In this document: positions 57,204 to 64,000 of the stretch, piece by piece
How positions within the stretch are numbered: the stretch's first letter is position 1
Layout of the letters: the number at the start of each line of letters is the position of its first letter
Assembly: GCA_023412915.1 (NCBI GenBank)
Contig: JAEZRE010000012.1
Span: 18,818-82,817, forward strand
Direction of reading: 5' to 3'
Length of the DNA stretch: 64,000 nt
Source of the DNA: Bacillota bacterium
GTDB taxonomy: Bacteria; Bacillota; Clostridia; Acetivibrionales; DTU013
The notes under the pieces: model-generated
Databases searched by the model: none
What the model saw: the letters and a program-made list of their open reading frames with translations, nothing else
Told to the model about the DNA's origin: nothing
Position numbers and translations under genes: made by a program

Positions 57204-59114
57204 ATGGACTACATTGCTGGGGAATTTGACATAGCGGTGGTCGGAGCGGGTCATGCGGGTTGCGAAGCGGCCTTGGCAGCGGCCAGACTTGGAATGAAAA
57301 CGATTGTTTTTGCTATAAATCTCGACAGTATCGCCAACATGCCTTGCAATCCCAGTGTCGGGGGTACCGGCAAGGGTCACCTGGTGAGGGAGCTTGATGC
57401 CCTCGGGGGAGAGATGGGGAAGTGTACCGACAAGACGTTGATACAGTGCAAAATATTGAATTCCGCAAAAGGGCCGGCTGTTTATTCTCTCAGGGCACAG
57501 GTGGATCGCAGACGCTACCAGATGGAAATGAAAAATACGCTTGAAAATCAGGAGAACCTTTACATAAAGCAAAGCGAGATAGTAGAACTTCTGACTGACG
57601 AGGAGAACCGGGTAACAGGCGTAAAAACTCACATCGGCGCCATATACCGCTGCAGAGCGGTTATCCTGACCACCGGCACCTACCTGAAAGGAAGGATAAT
57701 TCTCGGAGATGTAAGCTACAGTGGTGGGCCGGACGGCTTGTTTCCAGCAAACAGGCTGTCAGACAGCCTGAGGGAGAAGGGCATCGAGCTGATGAGGTTT
57801 AAGACGGGCACGCCTGCAAGGCTCAACAGAAAGACGCTGGATTTTTCAAAGATGTCCGAACAGCCGGGGGATGAGGTCATAATCCCGTTTTCATTCGAAA
57901 ATGAAGGGATCGAGCGCGAGCAGGTCTCGTGCTGGCTTACCTATACCAACAAAAACACGCATGAAATAATTCGTGCCAACCTGCACAGATCGCCACTTTT
58001 CGTAGGTATGATCGAAGGCGTCGGCCCCAGGTATTGCCCGTCCATAGAGGACAAGGTAGTTCGGTTTGCAGACAAGGAACAGCACCAGGTGTTTGTTGAA
58101 CCGATGGGGCTCGGTACCCAGGAAATGTACCTTCAGGGCATGTCGAGCAGCATGCCCGAGGATGTGCAGTTTGAAATGATAAAAACACTTCCTGGCCTGG
58201 AAAACGCTCACGTTCAAAGGAGCGCCTACGCCATAGAGTATGACTGCATTGACCCGACACAGCTCAAACTCAGCCTGGAGTTCAGGGATGTGGACGGACT
58301 TTTTTCAGCCGGGCAGATCAACGGTAGCTCAGGTTACGAAGAGGCAGCCGCACAGGGCGTCGTCGCAGGCATCAACGCGGCGCAGAAGCTGAAAGGCAAG
58401 CCGCCACTGATATTGGACAGGTCTGATGCATACATAGGGGTTCTTATAGACGACCTCGTTACGAAGGGAACCGCCGAACCGTACAGGATAATGACTTCAC
58501 GTTCGGAATACAGACTCCTGCTAAGACAGGACAACGCGGACCTGAGGCTTACGCCGAAAGGCTTTGAAGTAGGCCTGATTAGCCGGGAGAGATACGACAG
58601 GTTCATTAAAAAGAAGGCCATGCTGGAAGAAGAGGTAGAGCGGCTGAAAAATACCTATCTACCGCCCTCTGAGGAAGTCAACGCTTTCCTGGGATCGATG
58701 GACAGCACTCTGATTAAAGCAGGAATAAGTCTGGCTGAGCTGCTGAGGCGTCCGGAGCTGACGTATGACTCGCTGGAGGCTGTGGATAAGGAACGCCCGG
58801 AATGCCTGAAGTCCGGCGGATCTAAAAAATATAACGCGACCGCGCAGCAGGTCGAGATCACTATAAAATACGAAGGCTACATCAAAAGACAGCTCCTGCA
58901 GGTCGAGCAGTACAGAAAACTCGAAAGGAAGCAACTCCCGGAGGATATTGATTACGGCGATATCCACGGGCTCCGGATCGAAGCGAGGCAGAAGCTGACG
59001 AAGCTGAAGCCTGCATCGGTAGGTCAGGCTTCGCGCATTTCGGGAGTCTCGCCGGCTGATATATCGGTGCTGCTGGTATACCTCAGCGCAAAAGGCGGGG
59101 GCAGCAGCCGGTGA
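57204..59114 (+). CDS. mnmG: tRNA modification enzyme MnmG (GidA)
   Basis: A 636-residue FAD protein, partner of MnmE. The FAD motif is VVGAGHAGCEAALAAARLG (about 11-29); conserved segments NPSVGGTGKGHLVRELDALG and LRAQVDRRRYQMEMKNTLEN follow, and the GidA-associated C-terminal helices (RISGVSPADISVLLVYL) bind MnmE and tRNA. The true start is the ATG 5 bases after GGAGG; the frame extends 22 codons upstream into mnmE but without similarity. The 3' flank (59115-59323) contains GCCGGT-rich imperfect repeats and no gene. Confidence 0.98.
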   Translation: MDYIAGEFDIAVVGAGHAGCEAALAAARLGMKTIVFAINLDSIANMPCNPSVGGTGKGHLVRELDALGGEMGKCTDKTLIQCKILNSAKGPAVYSLRAQVDRRRYQMEMKNTLENQENLYIKQSEIVELLTDEENRVTGVKTHIGAIYRCRAVILTTGTYLKGRIILGDVSYSGGPDGLFPANRLSDSLREKGIELMRFKTGTPARLNRKTLDFSKMSEQPGDEVIIPFSFENEGIEREQVSCWLTYTNKNTHEIIRANLHRSPLFVGMIEGVGPRYCPSIEDKVVRFADKEQHQVFVEPMGLGTQEMYLQGMSSSMPEDVQFEMIKTLPGLENAHVQRSAYAIEYDCIDPTQLKLSLEFRDVDGLFSAGQINGSSGYEEAAAQGVVAGINAAQKLKGKPPLILDRSDAYIGVLIDDLVTKGTAEPYRIMTSRSEYRLLLRQDNADLRLTPKGFEVGLISRERYDRFIKKKAMLEEEVERLKNTYLPPSEEVNAFLGSMDSTLIKAGISLAELLRRPELTYDSLEAVDKERPECLKSGGSKKYNATAQQVEITIKYEGYIKRQLLQVEQYRKLERKQLPEDIDYGDIHGLRIEARQKLTKLKPASVGQASRISGVSPADISVLLVYLSAKGGGSSR

Positions 59115-59347
59115 CAATATCACGGAAGCAACGGCCGGTAACAGTAGATAGTTAAGCACCTGGTGAAGCAGCCGGTAAAAGTCAGCCGATATAATTGGAC
59201 TATAACAATGGCCGGTTCAACAGATGGGAACAATAGTTTATAGCAATATCGCGATTGCCCGATGGACTTGCCAGGATTGGCATACCGGCATTAAAGCGCA
59301 ATTGACACCGTACCGGGAATTATATGTTAAGGAAGGTGCATGGAATA

Positions 59348-60061
59348 ATGGAACAGCCTATCGAACAACTCCTGCGGGAGGGCGCCGGTAAATTTGGCGT
59401 CACACTTGACGATGCCATGGTTACGGCATTGCTGCAGTATAAACGGATACTACTTGAATGGAATGAAAAAATGAACCTGACCGCAATAGAAGAAGACAGG
59501 GATTTTATTATAAAGCATTTTGTGGATTCATTGAGCATTATGCCGTTCCTAAAGGATGGGCAGAGTCTCATAGATGTGGGTACAGGCGCCGGATTTCCCG
59601 GGCTGCCTTTGAAAATTGCGAAGCCTTCATTGAATATTGTTTTATTGGATTCACTTGAGAAAAGGATAGGCTTTCTGAATGCCGTTATTACTGAACTTCA
59701 ACTGGCCGGGATACGTACAATCCACTCCAGAGCGGAGGATGCGGGGACGGCGGCGGAATTCAGAGAAAAATCGGATGTTGCCGTTGCAAGGGCGGTCGCC
59801 TCACTTCCCGTACTGCTTGAATATTGCCTGCCGCTGGTCAAAACAGGCGGTATATTCATCGCAATGAAGGCCGCCAGCGAAGAGACGGGTATTTCGAACA
59901 AGGCGCTGGATATCCTGGGAGGTAGGGTAGAGGAAATCAAGGATTTCCTTCTCCCCGGCAGCGATATGAAAAGGAGTATCATCGTTGTAAGAAAATTACG
60001 ACAAACACCGACCAAATATCCCAGAAAAGCGGGAAAACCGTCAAAAGAACCGTTGATTTGA
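59348..60061 (+). CDS. rsmG: 16S rRNA m7G527 methyltransferase
   Basis: A 237-residue SAM methyltransferase that methylates G527 of 16S rRNA, the modification lost in low-level streptomycin resistance. Signatures are LLEWNEKMNLTAIEEDRDFI, the SAM motif LIDVGTGAGFPGLPLKIAKP and VLLDSLEKRIGFLN. The start is the ATG about 11 bases after AAGGAAGG; a start eight codons earlier is possible. Next gene after mnmG, before noc, in the conserved order. Confidence 0.95.
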   Translation: MEQPIEQLLREGAGKFGVTLDDAMVTALLQYKRILLEWNEKMNLTAIEEDRDFIIKHFVDSLSIMPFLKDGQSLIDVGTGAGFPGLPLKIAKPSLNIVLLDSLEKRIGFLNAVITELQLAGIRTIHSRAEDAGTAAEFREKSDVAVARAVASLPVLLEYCLPLVKTGGIFIAMKAASEETGISNKALDILGGRVEEIKDFLLPGSDMKRSIIVVRKLRQTPTKYPRKAGKPSKEPLI

Positions 60062-60243
60062 GTAAAGTAATACGATAATTTACATTAAAAGCACGAACGA
60101 TTCCAGTCATATAAAAAAGGAAATTAAAAAAGGCTCGGCGAATAATTACCCGTATAACATAAGGAAATATATGTAAATATACGTGGGTTGTGTACCGCCG
60201 CGCTTGCATATGGTACGGGCCCGTAGGAAAAGGATGGTGCTGT

Positions 60244-61080
60244 ATGCTTGAGAATAAACTTCAGTTCTCAAAACATGAAAAGAAAGACGACATCAAAAAC
60301 ATCTCTTATCTAAGTATCGATTCAGTAAGACCAAACCCCTACCAGCCTAGAAAACAATTCTCAAAAGGCTCGCTTGAGGAATTACGGGAATCAATCCAGC
60401 AGTATGGAGTCATTCAGCCTATCAACGTAAGGAAAATTTCAAATAACAATTACGAGCTCGTTGCAGGGGAAAGAAGACTGCGTGCTGCTACAATGGCGGG
60501 TTTGAAGGAAATTCCGGCTATCATCATCAATGTTAACGATAATGATTCCGCGGTCATGGCGCTGATAGAAAACCTTCAAAGGGAAGACCTCAATTACATG
60601 GATGAAGCCGAAGGCTACAACAATCTTATTAATGAACACGGCTTCACGCAGGAGGAGCTTGCGCAGAAAATCGGCAAAAGCCAGTCTACGGTCGCCAATA
60701 AAATCAGGCTTCTGAAGCTTTCACCGCTGGTCAAGAAAATTCTTGCGGACAACAGCCTTACAGAAAGGCATGCAAGGGCTCTTTTGAAGCTTCACGATGA
60801 ACAGCTGCAGCTAAAGGTGCTCAAACATGTGTGCGAAAGGGGTTTTAACGTGAAAAAGACGGAGGAGCTTGTGGAAAAGGTCATTGATAAATGCCTTAAT
60901 CAGGATAAGGACAAGCCTTCCGAGAGAAAATTCACAAAAACGATCAAGGATATAAGGATCTTCGTAAATACGATCCGTCAGGCGATAGATCTAATGAAGA
61001 AGTCCGGCGTCAATGCCAAAGCTGCCCAAATTGACAGGGGCGAATATGTCGAATTCATCATAAGGGTCCCGAAAGCTTAG
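60244..61080 (+). CDS. noc: Nucleoid occlusion protein Noc (ParB-like)
   Basis: A 278-residue ParB paralogue. It shows SVRPNPYQPRKQFSKGSLEE, GVIQPINVRKISNNNYELVA with GERRLRAA, ENLQREDLNYMDEA, and the helix-turn-helix FTQEELAQKIGKSQSTVANK. The N-terminal helix MLENKLQFSKHEKK is amphipathic-like, as expected for the membrane-targeting end of Noc. Its place directly downstream of rsmG supports Noc rather than a second ParB. ATG start 6 bases after AAAGGATGG. Canonical Noc-binding sites (ATTTCCCGGGAAAT) were not seen in the window. Usually followed by parA; here by gyrA. Confidence 0.9.
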   Translation: MLENKLQFSKHEKKDDIKNISYLSIDSVRPNPYQPRKQFSKGSLEELRESIQQYGVIQPINVRKISNNNYELVAGERRLRAATMAGLKEIPAIIINVNDNDSAVMALIENLQREDLNYMDEAEGYNNLINEHGFTQEELAQKIGKSQSTVANKIRLLKLSPLVKKILADNSLTERHARALLKLHDEQLQLKVLKHVCERGFNVKKTEELVEKVIDKCLNQDKDKPSERKFTKTIKDIRIFVNTIRQAIDLMKKSGVNAKAAQIDRGEYVEFIIRVPKA

Positions 61081-61097
61081 TTTTTGAAATCCGGCTG

Positions 61098-61127
61098 GGC
61101 TGCTCCGTGCGGGCAGCCTTTTTTATT
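61098..61127 (+). terminator. Terminator after noc
   Basis: GGCTGC pairs with GCAGCC across a 9-base loop, followed by TTTTTTATTTT, 17 bases past the noc stop. gyrA is therefore probably transcribed from its own promoter in the remaining 160 bases. Confidence 0.8.
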
Positions 61128-61289
61128 TTAGCATGAGGCGCCGATGTCTGAGTTGTATATCAATGCCCGGGATTTTGTCGTATCCGGAAGGACATATTAA
61201 TACAGGGTAAGAATGAAAAAAGTGGACAGACTTGTGAAAGTTTATTAAAATATATAAGGCACCAATTTACAGCGAAAGAGGTTATTTTC

Positions 61290-63836
61290 ATGGCGGACAC
61301 TGAAGGAACGAGTATACAAAGAGTAATACCGGTTGATATAGAAGCGGAAATGAAAAAATCGTTTATAGACTACGCTATGAGCGTTATTGTCGACCGTGCG
61401 CTGCCTGATGTAAGAGATGGATTGAAGCCTGTCCACAGAAGGATTCTCTATTCCATGTATTCACAAGGATTTACTTCGGACAAGCCTTATCGTAAATGCG
61501 CGACGACTGTTGGCGACGTGCTCGGCAAATTCCACCCCCACGGTGATGCTGCCGTTTATGACAGCCTTGTCCGTATGGCACAGGATTTTTCGCTCAGATA
61601 TACACTAATAGACGGTCATGGCAATTTCGGTTCCAGGGACGGTGATCCGCCGGCGGCAATGAGATACACGGAAGCCCGGCTTTCCAAGATCTCGAACGAG
61701 CTGCTTGCTGACATAAACAAGGATACAGTTGATTTCAAGCCCAACTTTGACGAGCACGAAATGGAGCCCGTAGTTTTGCCGTCCAGATTCCCGAATCTTC
61801 TTGTCAATGGTTCTTCGGGTATAGCAGTCGGTATGGCTACGAATATTCCGCCGCACAATCTGACGGAAGTTATCAACGGAATTGTCGCAATGATCGAGAA
61901 TCCCAGTATAACGATAGAGGACCTCAACAAGATAATTAAGGGACCGGACTTTCCTACAGCAGGAACCATAGTAGGAAAGCAGGGCATCAGGGATTATTTC
62001 AGAACGGGCAGAGGCAGGGTAGTCGTCCGCGCCAAGGCTGAAATAGAGACGTTGAGCAACGGCAGACAGCGCATAATTGTCAGAGATCTGCCGTACCAGG
62101 TCAATAAGGCCAGGCTGATTGAGAAGATTGCTGAACTGGTAAAGGACAAAAGATTAGATGGGATTGCGGATATAAATGACGAGTCTGACAGGATCGACGC
62201 CGTCAGGATCGTTATACTGCTGAAGAAGGACGCCAACGCGAATGTCGTACTCAACCAGCTTTATAAGAATACCCAGCTGCAGGATGCGTTCAGTGTTAAT
62301 ATGTTGGCGTTGGTTCCTACGGAAGAGGGTAAATTCGAACCGAAGATAATCAATTTGAAGCATGCGCTTCAATATTACCTGAAGCATCAGGAGGAAGTCA
62401 TCACCAGGCGCACGCGTTTCGAGCTTGAAAAGGCCGAAGCGAGGGCTCATATCTTGGAAGGCCTGAAAATTGCTATAGACAACCTAGATGAAGTAATTAG
62501 AATCATCAGGAGTTCCAGGACCGAAGCACTGGCAAAGGAAGGCTTGTCCGAAAGATTCGGCCTCAGCGACCGACAGGCTCAGGCTATTGTGGATATGAGG
62601 CTGGGCAGACTGACAGGACTCGAAAGAGATAAGCTCGAAGCCGAATATCGTGATATTATGGAGAAGATACGATATTACAGGAGCGTACTTGCCGACGAGA
62701 ACCTTCTTTTAAATATAGTAAAGGAAGAACTGCAGGCGATCAAAGAGAAGTACGGTGATGAAAGAAGAACCGATATAACTATAGACGAAGACGATATAGA
62801 TATAGAGGACCTTATAAAGGAAGAAGAGAACGTAATCACGCTTACGCACTTCGGCTATATCAAGAGGCTCCCGGCGGATACCTACAAGAGCCAGAAGCGC
62901 GGAGGCAAAGGCATAGCGGCGTTGAGCACACGTGAGGAGGACTTTGTTGAAAGACTGTTCATAACTTCGACGCATCATTATATAATGTTCTTTACGAACA
63001 AGGGCAGGGTCTACAGGCTTAAGACCTATCAGATCCACGAGGCCGGCCGTCAGGCAAAAGGTACTGCTATAGTCAATCTGCTTGAACTGGAGAGCGACGA
63101 GAAGATCACCGCTGTAATCCCGATAGCCGAATATCAGGAAGGCATGTATCTGATAATGGCTACAAGATACGGTCATGTCAAGAAGACCGATGTTATGGAA
63201 TATGATAACATCAGGAAAGGCGGACTCACCGCGGTTACACTGAGAGAAAACGATGAACTCATCGACGTAAGGCTGACCGACGGAAATCAGGACATTATCC
63301 TCGTTACGAGGAACGGTATGTCGATAAGATTCCAGGAAAGCGACGTCAGACCGTTGGGCAGGGTTTCGCAGGGTGTGAGGGGCATAAGCCTGGACGAAGA
63401 CGATTATGTAGTCGGGATGGGTACCTCAAGACCGGACACAACACTGCTGGTAGTCACGGAAAACGGCTTTGGCAAACGAACAGAGCTGGAAGAGTACAAG
63501 ACCCAGACAAGGGCGGGCAAAGGTATCCTTACGTACCGGGTAACGGATAAGACCGGAAAGGTTGCCGGTATAAAGCTTGTTAATGAGTCAGACGAAATAA
63601 TGCTCATCAGCTCAGATGGCACTATAATAAGATTGAGGGTCAGCGATATCAGCATCCTCGGGCGTGCAACCCAGGGCGTAACGCTGATGAGGACATCCAA
63701 CGGGAACAATGTCGTAAGCATCGCAAGGATAGAGACAGAGGGCGACGAAAATTCCGAGGATGAACAGGACGACGCCACCGTAGAAAACCAAGCTGATCCA
63801 GGCGCGGATGGTGAAACTCCGGACGAAGAACAGTAA
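61290..63836 (+). CDS. gyrA: DNA gyrase subunit A
   Basis: An 848-residue breakage-reunion subunit. Catalytic Tyr126 is in AAMRYTEARLS; the quinolone-determining region reads HPHGDAAVYDSLVRMAQ, with Ala87 where E. coli has Ser83 and Asp91 where it has Asp87. The C-terminal beta-pinwheel carries the GyrA box QKRGGKG, marking it as gyrase rather than topoisomerase IV. The last 35 residues are a very acidic tail (ENSEDEQDDATVENQADPGA). ATG start 8 bases after AAAGAGG. It lies after noc on the opposite arm from gyrB. Confidence 0.98.
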   Translation: MADTEGTSIQRVIPVDIEAEMKKSFIDYAMSVIVDRALPDVRDGLKPVHRRILYSMYSQGFTSDKPYRKCATTVGDVLGKFHPHGDAAVYDSLVRMAQDFSLRYTLIDGHGNFGSRDGDPPAAMRYTEARLSKISNELLADINKDTVDFKPNFDEHEMEPVVLPSRFPNLLVNGSSGIAVGMATNIPPHNLTEVINGIVAMIENPSITIEDLNKIIKGPDFPTAGTIVGKQGIRDYFRTGRGRVVVRAKAEIETLSNGRQRIIVRDLPYQVNKARLIEKIAELVKDKRLDGIADINDESDRIDAVRIVILLKKDANANVVLNQLYKNTQLQDAFSVNMLALVPTEEGKFEPKIINLKHALQYYLKHQEEVITRRTRFELEKAEARAHILEGLKIAIDNLDEVIRIIRSSRTEALAKEGLSERFGLSDRQAQAIVDMRLGRLTGLERDKLEAEYRDIMEKIRYYRSVLADENLLLNIVKEELQAIKEKYGDERRTDITIDEDDIDIEDLIKEEENVITLTHFGYIKRLPADTYKSQKRGGKGIAALSTREEDFVERLFITSTHHYIMFFTNKGRVYRLKTYQIHEAGRQAKGTAIVNLLELESDEKITAVIPIAEYQEGMYLIMATRYGHVKKTDVMEYDNIRKGGLTAVTLRENDELIDVRLTDGNQDIILVTRNGMSIRFQESDVRPLGRVSQGVRGISLDEDDYVVGMGTSRPDTTLLVVTENGFGKRTELEEYKTQTRAGKGILTYRVTDKTGKVAGIKLVNESDEIMLISSDGTIIRLRVSDISILGRATQGVTLMRTSNGNNVVSIARIETEGDENSEDEQDDATVENQADPGADGETPDEEQ

Positions 63837-63867
63837 TTCATTTATAAGCTTAAAGGTACATCCAATG

Positions 63868-63899
63868 ACCGGAGCTGCGAACAGCGGCTCCGGTTTTTT
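63868..63899 (+). terminator. Terminator after gyrA
   Basis: ACCGGAGC pairs with GCTCCGGT, followed by TTTTT, 30 bases after the stop codon. The remaining 100 bases of the window hold no gene that I can support. Confidence 0.9.
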
Positions 63900-64000
63900 G
63901 ACTTTTCTCCATGAAACCGGAGCAAAACAGGGATATGCAATGATAAAACCGAGTATAAAAAAGAGAAACAGGAATAAATCAGCGTTATACAGGTAAAAGC

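Noticed and set aside
60244..61080. Second ParB instead of Noc
   Set aside because: Location after rsmG and the amphipathic N terminus support Noc; the true parB is paired with parA at 44019-45646.
1..64000. CRISPR arrays, rRNA genes, prophage or intact insertion sequences
   Set aside because: No regularly spaced direct repeats, rRNA motifs, integrases or transposase reading frames could be found in the window.

Overview
The window is the chromosomal replication-origin region of an anaerobic, endospore-forming member of the Clostridia. The sequence evidence is: sporulation genes absent from non-sporeformers (a SipL-type SPOCS/LysM protein, YabG, BofA, a CotS-family protein); strict-anaerobe metabolism (pyruvate:ferredoxin oxidoreductase, formate-tetrahydrofolate ligase); Veg, YaaL, RemB and DUF4446 proteins typical of Firmicutes; and canonical parS sites. 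A cluster III (Acetivibrio/Ruminiclostridium-like) relative is my best guess, but the sequence alone does not prove it.

Layout. oriC lies at about 52.2-52.7 kb, between dnaA and rpmH, with DnaA boxes. To its left nearly all core genes are on the minus strand: dnaA, dnaN, S4 protein, recF, remB, gyrB, parA, parB, DUF4446, a coiled-coil/TPR protein, serS and two serine tRNAs. To its right they are on the plus strand: rpmH, rnpA, yidD, yidC, jag, mnmE, mnmG, rsmG, noc, gyrA. Compared with the common Firmicutes order, gyrA and parAB have exchanged sides, as a single inversion around oriC would produce. Two perfect parS sites flank parAB.

Further left, 35.6-40.5 kb is a catabolic island: a D-threonine aldolase/D-serine dehydratase-like PLP enzyme, a 28-codon stump of an amidohydrolase, a ROK regulator, RidA, a KDPG/KHG aldolase and an alpha/beta hydrolase. 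Upstream of it are a promoter, a palindromic operator candidate and a long leader with an intrinsic terminator. 31-35.3 kb holds a DUF4097 lipoprotein, a DUF4173 membrane protein and two pairs of small XRE regulator plus membrane protein. 24.8-30.9 kb encodes both subunits of NADPH glutamate synthase. 18.5-23.7 kb has bofA/yaaL, a Nudix hydrolase, a VanW protein, a Gfo/Idh/MocA dehydrogenase and a glycine-zipper stress protein. 12.3-18.5 kb has nifJ and a chemoreceptor. 4.1-10.3 kb is the conserved ispE-sipL-veg-yabG cluster followed by fhs. The left edge (0-2.8 kb) has a PspA/IM30-family protein between a double-AAA ATPase and a small membrane protein, which resembles an ESCRT-III/Vps4-type membrane-remodelling module.

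Non-coding structure that genes do not explain includes a 158-bp palindromic MITE-like element directly after the vanW-family stop codon, a 550-bp block of nested inverted and direct repeats before the nifJ terminator, a REP-like double hairpin after fhs, and a perfect 16-bp palindrome downstream of the probable nifJ promoter. There are no rRNA genes, CRISPR arrays or intact insertion sequences.
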